Positions 1-7,962 of a stretch of 60,838 nucleotides of DNA are shown piece after piece. Source of the DNA: a virus; the IMG/VR virus record IMGVR_UViG_3300025645_000079, positions 1 to 60,838 of that record; one strand, written 5' to 3'. Position numbers and translations under genes: made by a program. The notes below the pieces were generated by a model. The model ran no database searches. It had not been told where the DNA came from and worked only from the letters and a program-made list of their open reading frames with translations. The number at the start of each line of letters is the position of its first letter. The first letter of the stretch is position 1.

Positions 1-95
1 TCGAAACATTTGGCCGAGGCGTTGATTGCCTCGTTTCCTTGTTGTTTTAGTAGGTCGATCATTGCTTGACCTCTTTCTGCTATGACTATACTCAT
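1..95 (-). CDS. Small hypothetical protein, cut by the window edge
   Basis: An ATG at 95-93 follows a strong ribosome binding site (AAAGGAG on the minus strand, within 99-109) and opens 31 codons that run off the left edge. The start reads MSIVIAERGQAMIDLLKQQG. If the window is circular, the frame continues at 60838 with D-W-Y-D-Q and a TGA, giving a 36-residue protein. No family is recognised. It lies between the hairpin-rich region on the right and the iteron region on the left, in the same direction as the replication operon, so it may be the first gene of an early transcript. The reading frame is certain, but whether it is translated rests on the binding site alone. Confidence 0.55.
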   Translation of the reverse strand, partial: MSIVIAERGQAMIDLLKQQGNEAINASAKCF

Positions 96-128
96 CGTGA
101 TACTCCTTTGCTATTTATTGTTTATGGT

Positions 129-167
129 AGTCGGTAGATCTCTGCCTACCGACTTAAAAAGCTTTTT
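129..167. repeat. Hairpin AGTCGGTAG/CTACCGACT plus A/T palindrome
   Basis: Bases 129-137 and 146-154 form a perfect 9-bp inverted repeat with an 8-base loop. They are followed at 156-167 by the palindrome AAAAAGCTTTTT. The element sits upstream of the small leftward gene at 95. On the plus strand a T-rich tail follows, so it could end plus-strand transcription; it could also be an operator. Confidence 0.45.
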
Positions 168-307
168 GATAGTTCTAACTTAATTAAACTGTTTCACCTA
201 ACCCCTTAAAAAATGCGACATGATAATTAGGATAGCCTAACCCTTGTGTCGCGTGGGGTGGAGGGGGACAAAGTTTATGTTGTGTCATGCAATCTACTTT
301 GACACTT

Positions 308-389
308 GACACCCATGACAGAGGCAGAACATGCGCGAGCGAATGCGAGTGCATGTTCTTCCAGCAAGCTTGCGACTGTCATTGGTGTC
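308..389. repeat. Long nested inverted repeat (82 bp)
   Basis: Bases 308-321 pair with 376-389 (13 of 14 positions). Inside, 326-334 pairs perfectly with 351-359 (AGAACATGC/GCATGTTCT), with a further palindrome GCAAGCTTGC at 364-373. The whole could fold as one branched hairpin in RNA or extrude as DNA. It lies just left of the ACAAC array in a region with no genes. Function unknown. Confidence 0.5.
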
Positions 390-451
390 GATTGTTGACG
401 TTAAGTGGAATGTCGCATAATGAAACCTTTTCCACATCCAACACACAAGCG

Positions 452-516
452 ACAACACAACACAACACAACACAACACAACACAACACAACACAACACAA
501 CACAACACAACACAAC
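452..516. repeat. Pentanucleotide array (ACAAC)13
   Basis: Thirteen perfect uninterrupted ACAAC units fill 65 bp. One strand is made only of A and C, the other only of T and G. Perfect simple repeats this long are rare in phage DNA and prone to slippage. The array lies inside the non-coding region. Confidence 0.95.
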
Positions 517-631
517 AAACTTATCGTATGACACACGACACACGCACGACACAATTCACACTCATTACATTATATTATTATATTGCTTGTAAGGAACGCT
601 CGACATGATACACACCTCTGCGCCCTGCCAC

Positions 632-751
632 CCTTGGATATACCAAGGCTAGTTGTCCCCCTGAAGTGGGGCTATGTTAGTGCAGCGGTAGATCACTACA
701 TTTTAATAAACACTCATTGAATGCTTATTAAAATGTGCCCCCGAAGGGGCA
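632..751. ncRNA. Cluster of five hairpins, possible structured RNA or attenuator
   Basis: Five inverted repeats follow each other: 632-648 (CCTTGG/CCAAGG), 657-671 (CCCC/GGGG), 678-698 (TAGTG/CACTA), 698-736 (12-bp stem ACATTTTAATAA/TTATTAAAATGT) and 736-751. Bases 668-672 (GGGGC) can instead pair with 737-741 (GCCCC), closing a 74-nt fold of tRNA size with a D-arm-like stretch but no proper T arm. Two exclusive folds would suit an attenuator or regulatory RNA. No known RNA family is recognised, and expression is not shown. Confidence 0.3.
736..751 (-). terminator. Terminator hairpin with UUCG loop for the leftward block
   Basis: Read leftward, the sequence is TGCCCC-TTCG-GGGGCA, a six-base-pair stem closed by a C(UUCG)G tetraloop. 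It is followed by a short T-rich stretch. It begins eight bases after the stop codon of the leftward gene at 759, the place expected for an intrinsic terminator. Confidence 0.65.
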
Positions 752-758
752 GCATTTG

Positions 759-2027
759 CTATGCTTGTGCCATCAACTCGGCGAACAAGCTCATTGTCTC
801 AGCAGGTAGGTGTTTAAGCTCCTCCATTCTTCCTAATGCCTCCCCGATACCACGCTCAGAACGTTTGAGGTCTTGAACTGGATACTCTGTCATGTCTTGG
901 AATGTGTTGTCCCAAAACTCGTCCCCAAAGGTTGTCACCATATTGATGCGCTCAATTATTGGCCACACTTTCTCATGTAGTGGCACCAATCTCCCTTGCA
1001 ACTCATGACGCGCTTCCTTCTCAATAAGGGCTGCTTCACCCTCCATCTCATAGTGCCCACCCTCATACTGCTCATCATCAAGCTGTGCCAGCTTGTGATT
1101 CATCTTAGCTCTCTGGCTGTCCAACCATCCCGCTGTATCGAACTCACCCTCTTCTGCTGGCTTGTGGTTCTTAGCGGCTACTGACAGCCAGAACCAACTG
1201 GATAGCAATGGCCCCATCTTAACTCGGCCTATCTTGTTCTCTACCATTCCCTTGGGGAAGAGGTAGTCCTGCATGACTCCCATGTTGTCATTCTCTTGCA
1301 AGAAAGATTTAATCTCCTGCTCCATAGCATAGAATGCGAAGTAAAGAGCTGCCCAATGAATGTCACGCTTCGTTGCATCCTTAATCATGTGCGACTCCAA
1401 GTCATCCTTGGTTCTCACGGTATGCGTGACGTATTCCTCATTAGCTGCTTTGATTGCAGCATCTAGTGCCTTACCCATACTGAATGCGGTGACCACGTTG
1501 GCTGGATACTCCTGACCATTTCTCTCAAGGGATACCTCTTTGCCACTGCGCTTCTCCTTGTTGACATCTGATAGAAGCTTACGCTCCACTTCCTTCATGT
1601 TCTTGATGTGTATGGCCATCTTCTCTTGCATTTTGAGCACCTCATCGCTCTCCACTCTGAAGTTGAAGATTCCCACGTTTGCCGCCACTGGCAGCTCATC
1701 CCACGACTTAGGGTGGGGCTTATTCTGTACCTCGCACAACAGCTTGTTGAGGAATGCTATCTCCTCATAACTCGCGTCTGCCTTAACTTCCATCAACCCA
1801 GCATGTTTCTCCACTACAGCTCTGAGTGGGGGCAACTCATGGCGTGTCTCTCCTATCTGCTTGACCATCGCGAAACAAGCTCTGCCGAACATGTCGCGTT
1901 GGTGTAGGTTGTGATCCCATACCATGCCAGACTCAACCCAGTTCAATGTAGACACTGGACCGAAATCCTTCCCGTCTTCTTTATTGGCTTTGATAGACGT
2001 TGCGATTCTGTTTAATACATTTTTCAT
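759..2027 (-). CDS. Hypothetical protein (422 aa), left accessory block
   Basis: The family is not recognised. The 422-residue protein has no signal peptide or membrane segment and looks soluble and helical, rich in charged residues (for example the run KMQEKMAIHIKNMKEVERK) with scattered Trp and Met. It is the last gene of a leftward four-gene block that points away from the terminase genes. A purine-rich GAGAG stretch 11 bases before the ATG is a usable but distant binding site. A UUCG hairpin follows the stop codon. Its place opposite the late operon suggests a regulatory, DNA-modifying or virion role, but nothing in the sequence supports one of these over the others. Confidence 0.7.
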   Translation of the reverse strand: MKNVLNRIATSIKANKEDGKDFGPVSTLNWVESGMVWDHNLHQRDMFGRACFAMVKQIGETRHELPPLRAVVEKHAGLMEVKADASYEEIAFLNKLLCEVQNKPHPKSWDELPVAANVGIFNFRVESDEVLKMQEKMAIHIKNMKEVERKLLSDVNKEKRSGKEVSLERNGQEYPANVVTAFSMGKALDAAIKAANEEYVTHTVRTKDDLESHMIKDATKRDIHWAALYFAFYAMEQEIKSFLQENDNMGVMQDYLFPKGMVENKIGRVKMGPLLSSWFWLSVAAKNHKPAEEGEFDTAGWLDSQRAKMNHKLAQLDDEQYEGGHYEMEGEAALIEKEARHELQGRLVPLHEKVWPIIERINMVTTFGDEFWDNTFQDMTEYPVQDLKRSERGIGEALGRMEELKHLPAETMSLFAELMAQA

Positions 2028-2055
2028 TGTTAATTACTCTCTTTAAGTTTAAAGT

Positions 2056-2081
2056 GAGCTTGTGATTGTAGTCACAAGCTC
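2056..2081 (-). terminator. Perfect 10-bp hairpin between leftward genes
   Basis: GAGCTTGTGA at 2056-2065 and TCACAAGCTC at 2072-2081 form a perfect stem with a 6-base loop, after the stop of the gene at 2107. Only a weak T-rich tail follows in the leftward direction, so it may be a leaky terminator or an mRNA end-protecting hairpin. A second palindrome, CTTTAAGTTTAAAG at 2041-2054, lies beside it. Confidence 0.5.
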
Positions 2082-2106
2082 GTTTGGTTATGCGGACTAG
2101 CGGGGA

Positions 2107-2793
2107 TTATAGAAAACGCTTTATAGCGTTTTCTTCTTCTTCCCTCTTGACCTTTACAGGGTCGCCTAACTCTTCTGTCTTGGCTCTCACCAGACAATGT
2201 AATTCTTCCTCTGTATTGACTGTCACTTCCCCTGTTGACAGTAATTTCTCCACAATGCCAAGTGCTTGGCGGTATGCGCCACTTAGCTCGACCTTGGGGA
2301 TAATGTCCCCTCTGGCCTTTATGAGCTCATATGCCCCTTCTGGCATCTCAGACTGACCATACGTCTTTTCGGTGTGCTCACACCGTGTTGGGATGAAGCC
2401 ATCTGAGGGTGTGAACCCCATTGGCCATGAAGTTGTTAGCCTGCCATCACCATCAAGTCTGTGGGTATCATCAACTGCCAGCGCGTTCTTGCGCTCACAT
2501 TCCTCATCCTCTGTGATGCGCATCCATTTGACCGACTTGGTGGCATTGGCCATCATTGAGCGGTCTTCGTTGGGCATTGTCCACCCATGTTTCATCCTGT
2601 TGGCAATTTCGGCATCAATGTATGCCTTATTACCAATGTGGTTCGCCAAGAACCGTGTGTTTTCCTTAACACTGGCGGCTAGGCCACCGCTTAGCGTGCC
2701 ATTTCCCACACTCTCTAGGTAAGAGGGTGCTTTGATTAGCGTCGCAGCATTCCATACTGCTGCGAAGTTTTGTACTGCTTTTGGATTTCTCAT
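2107..2793 (-). CDS. Hypothetical protein (228 aa), left accessory block
   Basis: Not recognised. The start at 2793 (MRNPKAVQNF) is chosen over an upstream in-frame ATG because it follows AAGGGGAAGCAAT and overlaps the previous stop as ATGA. The protein is soluble, with few cysteines and a very charged C-terminus (KVKREEEENAIKRFL). The ATGA overlap with the 35-residue gene upstream shows translational coupling within the block. Function cannot be inferred. Confidence 0.7.
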   Translation of the reverse strand: MRNPKAVQNFAAVWNAATLIKAPSYLESVGNGTLSGGLAASVKENTRFLANHIGNKAYIDAEIANRMKHGWTMPNEDRSMMANATKSVKWMRITEDEECERKNALAVDDTHRLDGDGRLTTSWPMGFTPSDGFIPTRCEHTEKTYGQSEMPEGAYELIKARGDIIPKVELSGAYRQALGIVEKLLSTGEVTVNTEEELHCLVRAKTEELGDPVKVKREEEENAIKRFL

Positions 2794-2897
2794 ATTGCTT
2801 CCCCTTTTTGGGCATTGGTTGCTGCGTACCACACGGCACGCAGGGTTTTGTAATACTGACCTTGATACATAAAGCCGCCATCCTTAGTGAATATCAT
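2790..2897 (-). CDS. Small hypothetical protein (35 aa), translationally coupled
   Basis: This gene is found from its overlaps. Its ATG at 2897 overlaps the TGA of the upstream gene (ATGA), and its own TGA overlaps the next ATG the same way. The binding site AAGGGGAAGCAGC is nearly identical to that of the next gene, which suggests local duplication of the leader. The product begins MIFTKDGGFMYQGQYYKTLR, polar and aromatic-rich, with no membrane segment. Family unknown. The tiling overlaps make real translation likely. Confidence 0.6.
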   Translation of the reverse strand: MIFTKDGGFMYQGQYYKTLRAVWYAATNAQKGEAI

Positions 2898-3247
2898 GCT
2901 GCTTCCCCTTGTTGTTGTTGTATGTAGACAGCGAGCCTGCTGTCATTTAGCTTGGCATTGAGCTTAACCACTAGGTCAAGGTTTATGTGCGCCTTGTCCC
3001 ATGCTATTGCTGCCTCTACGTGTGCAGTCACTAGCCCTGCCACATCATCCTCACACACCATGATGCAGCATGGTGTGTATGCATTAACCACATATACCTC
3101 ACCTGTCACCAAGAAGTCCTCACGCTGTTGACGCGCTATACTCCATGCGCGGTGCATAGCACGCGCCTTGTCCATGCCTAGGACAGTGATGAAGTCCCAT
3201 GCAAGTGTCATAATGTTTGAGCGGTTGTAAGTGATTAATGTTTTCAT
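2894..3247 (-). CDS. Hypothetical protein (117 aa), first gene of left block
   Basis: Not recognised. AAAGGTAGACATT precedes the ATG. The protein is soluble, with a CC pair near the middle (TPCCIMVCEDD) and a glutamine run near the end (YIQQQQGEAA). It is the first gene of the leftward block and shares the 247-bp divergent region with the terminase operon, so it is probably transcribed from a promoter there. No function can be assigned. Confidence 0.7.
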   Translation of the reverse strand: MKTLITYNRSNIMTLAWDFITVLGMDKARAMHRAWSIARQQREDFLVTGEVYVVNAYTPCCIMVCEDDVAGLVTAHVEAAIAWDKAHINLDLVVKLNAKLNDSRLAVYIQQQQGEAA

Positions 3248-3494
3248 AATGTCTACCTTTTATTAAGTTGGAGTCCCAAGTAGGTTCAATCCACTTTGGG
3301 TTTGAAACGCTCCCCTCAGACTCGAAAGGAACAGCGGGTGCCGATGACGCGAACCACCCTACATAACACCACTCAAGCAATGTCCCCAGATTGACGACTT
3401 TCCATTTTTAAAATTCCAAAAATATTTTTTCCTAAATTTTTTATATATATTAGTGGTATTATATTGACAATTATAAGTAACTAATAAATGAGAT
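3248..3494. promoter_or_regulatory. Divergent control region between left block and late operon
   Basis: This 247-bp gap lies between divergent operons. The right part (3400-3480) is very AT-rich. It includes a TTGACA at 3464-3469 and TATAAGTAACT at 3472-3482, the latter a copy of the motif that recurs across this genome. A bulged inverted repeat (CCCAAGTAG with CCACTTTGGG) lies near 3275-3302. A late promoter for the terminase genes and a promoter for the left block should both lie here. The exact -10/-35 pair is not clear: TTGACA has no good -10 at 17 bp. Confidence 0.5.
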
Positions 3495-3992
3495 ATGGCA
3501 ACTACCTCCCTCCAAACACTATCTAGCCAGTACGGTTCATTGGGCATCGCTAAACTCACATCTCAGGAAGAGGTATATGTGCAGCGCAGGACTCAGGGGC
3601 TTAATCCCAGCGCAGCAGCTAGGGCAGCTGGTTTTCGTTACCCAGCCAAAGCGGTCGCTGAGATGGCTGACAGAGATGACATAAAACTCTGCATTAGTTA
3701 CTTGAGAGAAATGCAGCGGCAGATGGCCATTAACGCGGGTGCAATAGATTTCACTAAAGACGACGCAACGGTTCTCTACCTTGAGTCCCACGCTAAAGCT
3801 GAAACAGCGGCAGAAGAAATTCGTGCTGTCGATTCACTTGTAAAACTCCACGGCCTAGCTACGCCTGAACGGGTAGAGGTGAACATTACTCGACGTGACC
3901 AACTAGAGGAGATGGACGACAAAGAGCTGTTAAAAATTACAGGCCAGGATATCCAATTGTCACCTGCTGATTACGTAGAGGTGCAAGAATAA
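3495..3992 (+). CDS. terS: Terminase small subunit (TerS)
   Basis: A 165-residue protein directly upstream of the large terminase, the classic position for the DNA-recognition subunit that marks phage DNA for packaging. The N-terminal half (LTSQEEVYVQRRTQGLNPSA, then AARAAGF) matches the helix-turn-helix 'terminase small subunit' pattern in which a short helical repeat precedes AAxxAGF. The middle forms the helical oligomerisation region and the C-terminus is acidic, suited to contact TerL. Its TAA overlaps the ATG of the next gene by one base. The identification rests on the motif and position. Confidence 0.8.
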   Translation: MATTSLQTLSSQYGSLGIAKLTSQEEVYVQRRTQGLNPSAAARAAGFRYPAKAVAEMADRDDIKLCISYLREMQRQMAINAGAIDFTKDDATVLYLESHAKAETAAEEIRAVDSLVKLHGLATPERVEVNITRRDQLEEMDDKELLKITGQDIQLSPADYVEVQE

Positions 3993-5722
3993 TGAGCATG
4001 AAAGCACAATGTCTCGAGTGCCTAAAGACACGTGAACACTTTGAGATGTACGACAAGGAGAACTGCATCGTGTGCGCCAAAGAACTTGGCATATTTGAGC
4101 AGCCTAACAACCATGAAGAAGTGGCTCGAATAGAGCAGGAGGTGATACGTGTTACGCAGGAGGAAAAAGCAGAGTTTGACAAAGAGGCAGAGGCTAAGAA
4201 GGAGTTGGCGGAGCGAGAACTTGCAAGGCGCCGACTACTTCCGTTCATTAAACGCGTAAACCCTGACTATTCACCGGGGTGGGTACATGCAGATATATGT
4301 GAGCGTCTGGAGAAGTTCGCTAGTGATGTGGAGAACAGGAAAAGTCCCCGACTCATGATCACAATGCCACCGAGACACGGAAAATCAGAGATAGGCTCGA
4401 AGACATTTCCAAGCTGGTATCTGGGGCGCAATGCGAAGCACGAGGTAATCATATGCTCGTATGCAGCAGACTTGGCGGAGGATTTTTCACGTAAATGTCG
4501 AGATTTGATTGGCGAGCCTAAGTACAAGTCGGTATTTAAAACTCGACTATCCACAGATTCGAAGTCCGTGGGTAAATGGGTGACTAATGAGGGCGGAGGT
4601 CTCACTGCGGCAGGTGTGGGTGGACCCATAACAGGTCGTGGTGCACACGTGGGCATAATCGATGACCCTGTCAAAAACAGAGAAGAAGCTGAGTCGGAAA
4701 CGGTTCGCCAAAAAGTGAAGGACTGGTATTCATCAGCCTTCTACACACGTCTTGCACCCGGGGGCGGGATATTGATAATCCAGACGCGCTGGCATGACGA
4801 TGACTTAGCGGGTCACCTACTATTTGAGCTGGCAGAAGCGGAAAAAGAAGCCAAAGAGGAGGGTAAACCTGTTTCAGACGACGTGGATAAGTGGGACTTG
4901 GTGGAATATCCAGCTATCGCCACATTTGATGAGCTGTATCGCAAAGAGGGCGAGCCACTGCACGAGGAGCGTTACCCACTTGCTGCGCTACGCCGTATAA
5001 AACGGAACATGATACCCCGAGATTGGGAGGCGCTGTACCAGCAAAAACCCGTCAGTGATGATGGTGATTATTTCACCAGAAACATGTTCAGATACTACAA
5101 ACCCGCTGAATGTCCCCCAATCGGTGACCTAAGAGTTTACGCAGCAGCGGATTTGGCTATATCGACTAAGCAAACGGCGGATTATTCGGTATTTGCCGTG
5201 GTCGGTATCGACAGGCAGCAGAACATATGGCTGCTCGACATAGTGCGTGGCCGATGGAACGCTTTGGGCATCATCGAACGCATGTTTGAGATACAAGTGA
5301 AGTATGGGCCAGAGCTATTCGGCATAGAAACGGGTCAGATTGAACTTACTCTTGAGCCATTCATACAAAAAGCAGAGCAGGAGAAGGGTATATCACTGCG
5401 ATACGAGAAGCTGAGAACGCGCGGCGTGGACAAAGGCGTTCGTGCTAGGCCACTTCAGGGTCGTATGGAGCAGAATAAGGTCTACTTCCCAACACTCGAG
5501 TCGACACCTTGGATGTCATCACTCCAAAATGAGCTGCTGAAGTTCCCCCTAGGCAAAAACGATGACCAAGTGGATGCTCTAGCGTGGATTGGACAAATGA
5601 TTATGTTATTTGGCGTGAGAAACGAAAAGAAAATTGTTTCCCCTAAGTCGTTTAAGGATAAATTGTCACAATTTGGAGGGGGCAAGAAGGGTAAGCGCCA
5701 TAAATCGGGCATGTCTGCATAA
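3992..5722 (+). CDS. terL: Terminase large subunit (TerL), with N-terminal zinc ribbon
   Basis: This is the packaging motor. It uses ATP to pump DNA through the portal and cuts the concatemer. The ATPase shows Walker A MPPRHGKS at residues 125-132 and Walker B VGIIDD at 220-225. The C-terminal RNase H-like nuclease carries YAAADLAIS, GIETGQ and NDDQVDAL acidic motifs. At 576 residues it is longer than many because about 80 residues precede the ATPase. These include C7-x2-C10 and C25-x2-C28, a likely zinc ribbon, then a charged helix. Translation is coupled to TerS. The function is secure; the zinc ribbon's role is unknown. Confidence 0.95.
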   Translation: MSMKAQCLECLKTREHFEMYDKENCIVCAKELGIFEQPNNHEEVARIEQEVIRVTQEEKAEFDKEAEAKKELAERELARRRLLPFIKRVNPDYSPGWVHADICERLEKFASDVENRKSPRLMITMPPRHGKSEIGSKTFPSWYLGRNAKHEVIICSYAADLAEDFSRKCRDLIGEPKYKSVFKTRLSTDSKSVGKWVTNEGGGLTAAGVGGPITGRGAHVGIIDDPVKNREEAESETVRQKVKDWYSSAFYTRLAPGGGILIIQTRWHDDDLAGHLLFELAEAEKEAKEEGKPVSDDVDKWDLVEYPAIATFDELYRKEGEPLHEERYPLAALRRIKRNMIPRDWEALYQQKPVSDDGDYFTRNMFRYYKPAECPPIGDLRVYAAADLAISTKQTADYSVFAVVGIDRQQNIWLLDIVRGRWNALGIIERMFEIQVKYGPELFGIETGQIELTLEPFIQKAEQEKGISLRYEKLRTRGVDKGVRARPLQGRMEQNKVYFPTLESTPWMSSLQNELLKFPLGKNDDQVDALAWIGQMIMLFGVRNEKKIVSPKSFKDKLSQFGGGKKGKRHKSGMSA

Positions 5723-5835
5723 ATAGTACACTATCTTAACAGTAACTGATATTATGCGCATAAATTCTACTGATATTATTAGTGGCGTATTGCGACACCC
5801 CAAAAAAGCACCGCCAAATTGGAGCAAATAGCTAG
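5723..5835. promoter_or_regulatory. Portal leader with recurrent motif and direct repeats
   Basis: This 113-bp gap holds AGTAACTGAT at 5741-5750 (recurrent motif), an exact 11-bp direct repeat ACTGATATTAT at 5745-5755 and 5769-5779, and the palindrome TTATGCGCATAA at 5752-5763. It probably contains a promoter or operator for the head genes. TTGGAGCAA gives the portal binding site at its right end. Confidence 0.5.
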
Positions 5836-7962
5836 ATGCCAGAATCGCTTAAAAAATCCGATGGTGCTACATCACAAGTAGCGGCAGATAACCATCATCG
5901 TTTCCGCGAAGCATTAGAAACAGGCCACGCACTCTATACCGAGCGTGCTAAAAGAAATGACAAGTTTTACGCGGGTGAGCAGTGGGATAAAGCGGACAAA
6001 GAGCGCTTAGAGCGTGAAGGACGTCCGGCACTTACGTTGAATCTAATACTTTCTACGGTTAACGCCATGATTGGCGAGCAGCTTGACAGAAAAGTCGACG
6101 CACACTTTACCCCGTTGGACACTGGTACAGAAGCTACAGCTTTTGCCCTTAACAAGATTGCGCGTGTGATCCTAAATGAAAACAACTATGACGACATAGA
6201 AGAAAACGTGTTTTCGGATGGCTTGATTGGCGGCAGGGGTTATTTCGACGTTCGCATGAGTTTCCTCAAAAACATTCAGGGCAAAGTGTGCATATCAATG
6301 GAAGACCCAATCGATGTAATAATCGACGGTGAAGCCAAAGAAATGGACCCTAAAACGTGGAACGAAGTATTTATATCCCGCTGGATGACTCCTGATGAAA
6401 TAGGGGCTACGTACGGCTGGGATAAAGTAGAGAAAGTTCAGGTAATGGCCCAAGATACGGGCAGTGGACACGACGACAACTTTGATTTTGGTGATCGTAC
6501 TTTTGGAGGCGATTCACCTGCGACGCGAGACAATTCAGCGCGTACTCAGCTAAACAGAGTCCGAGTAGTCGAAAGACAATTCTTTAAAGTGGCAGAGCAG
6601 TGGTTTTTTGTCGACCCGATAACGGGCGCATTACGTGCGGTTCCATATGGTGCGGATAAAGAGTCTCGCGAAGCATTTGCTCAACAGTACGGTTTTGAGG
6701 TAATTAAGCGTAAGGGTCGCCGTGTTCGTATGGTCGTGTCTTGCGATGACGTATTGCTCAAAGACGACTGGTCGATATACCGCTCATTTACAATTGTACC
6801 GTTTTTCCCTTATTTTCGTCGTGGCAATCCATTTTCAGCGGTAGACAACCTTATTGACCCGCAGAACCTGCTTAACAAGACAAGCTCGCAGGAGTTGCAC
6901 ATTGTTAATACGACGGCCAACTCAGGCTGGGTGATACAGGAAGACTCACTGGTTGACATGGACGCGGAAGATTTAGAGGAGCGGGGCGCCGAAACTGGCC
7001 TTGTGCTTCAGTACAAACGCGGCTATGAGGCACCAGAAAAGATTACACCTAACTCTATACCTACGGGCATAGACAGAATCAGCCAAAAAGCGGCTAGTAC
7101 CATCCGTGAGATTTCATCGGTTAACGCATCGATGCTTGGAACGGCTAGAGCAGACCAATCGGGTAGAGCGCAAGAGGCTGCTACCATGCGTGGACAGGTG
7201 CAAGTATCTGTGGTGCTAAGTAACCTAAAACGTTGCCGGCGAACTGTGCTTGAGAAAATACTTGAGTTAGTCCAGGACTTTTATACTGAGACCCGGTACT
7301 TCAACATCATCGGTGATGACATCATGATGGCGCAGGGCAGCAACGAGCAGGTTGGTGTAAATGTACCGCAGGACGATGGCAACATATTGAACGACATCAC
7401 CGTGGGTGACTACGGCACAGAAGTAGGGTATCGACCTTCCGGTGGAAGTTTAGCCGACAAAGAAATGGACGAAGCTATTCGTCTGCGCGAGATGGGCGTT
7501 GCGATACCAGATCACGTTATAGTCCAGTATTCGAGACTGACTAAGCGTATGGAACTGGCTAAGTTCCTTAAAGATTCACAAGGGTTTGGCGAGCAGAGTG
7601 AAGAGCAAGCGGCCCTCGAAGAACTCCAGATGGAACACCAAATAGGCATGTTGCAGAAGGAGCTTGAGAAGGCCGATGCGGATATTGAACTGGCACGCGC
7701 TAGTGCGCTTGAGAAACAGATGAACGCTGAGTCGTTGGAAGACTTTAACAAAGCTGACATCGAAACTCAGAAGCTAGAAGTTCAACGTGCATTAAAGGAA
7801 AAAGAGCTATCGCTGCGTATTGCACTGGCAGCCCGTGGACACCAGAACGCCAACACTATGAATGTCCAACGCTTACAAACCTCTGTCGCTATGAAGTCTA
7901 TGGATATGGCTATAGCTGACAAGAAAGAAAAACCCCCCCAACCAAAGAGTAAAGATAAATGA
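5836..7962 (+). CDS. Portal protein, P22 type
   Basis: A 708-residue protein forms the dodecameric ring through which DNA enters and leaves the head. The N-terminal pattern (YxAxRAKRNDKFYAGEQW, then ALTLNLILSTVNAMIGEQ) is typical of P22-like podovirus portals, and the length matches them. The segment near residue 380-440 (NASMLGTARADQSGRAQEA) corresponds to the conserved portal region with SG..I...Q. The C-terminus is a long charged helix, expected for the barrel. It follows TerL and precedes the scaffold gene, overlapping it by four bases (ATGA). Confidence 0.92.
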   Translation: MPESLKKSDGATSQVAADNHHRFREALETGHALYTERAKRNDKFYAGEQWDKADKERLEREGRPALTLNLILSTVNAMIGEQLDRKVDAHFTPLDTGTEATAFALNKIARVILNENNYDDIEENVFSDGLIGGRGYFDVRMSFLKNIQGKVCISMEDPIDVIIDGEAKEMDPKTWNEVFISRWMTPDEIGATYGWDKVEKVQVMAQDTGSGHDDNFDFGDRTFGGDSPATRDNSARTQLNRVRVVERQFFKVAEQWFFVDPITGALRAVPYGADKESREAFAQQYGFEVIKRKGRRVRMVVSCDDVLLKDDWSIYRSFTIVPFFPYFRRGNPFSAVDNLIDPQNLLNKTSSQELHIVNTTANSGWVIQEDSLVDMDAEDLEERGAETGLVLQYKRGYEAPEKITPNSIPTGIDRISQKAASTIREISSVNASMLGTARADQSGRAQEAATMRGQVQVSVVLSNLKRCRRTVLEKILELVQDFYTETRYFNIIGDDIMMAQGSNEQVGVNVPQDDGNILNDITVGDYGTEVGYRPSGGSLADKEMDEAIRLREMGVAIPDHVIVQYSRLTKRMELAKFLKDSQGFGEQSEEQAALEELQMEHQIGMLQKELEKADADIELARASALEKQMNAESLEDFNKADIETQKLEVQRALKEKELSLRIALAARGHQNANTMNVQRLQTSVAMKSMDMAIADKKEKPPQPKSKDK

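Larger units (their letters stand above)
96..758. other. Non-coding control region, 663 bp
   Basis: No convincing gene is seen in either strand; the open frames here come from the ACAAC repeat. From left to right it holds the binding site of the small gene at 95, a 9-bp hairpin at 129-154, a nested inverted repeat at 308-389, thirteen ACAAC units at 452-516, and five adjacent hairpins at 632-751. It separates the leftward block 759-3247 from the small gene at 1-95. Such dense structure suggests transcription control, a packaging signal or part of a replication origin; the sequence does not decide between these. Confidence 0.5.

Noticed and set aside
287-608. Open frames across the ACAAC array on both strands
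   Set aside because: Low-complexity translation of the repeat with no binding site; nothing supports coding.
668-741. A 74-nt tRNA-sized fold with a D-arm-like stretch and GGGGC/GCCCC ends
   Set aside because: The acceptor has only five pairs, the anticodon arm does not pair and there is no T arm; the inner part is one long hairpin. Not reported as a tRNA.
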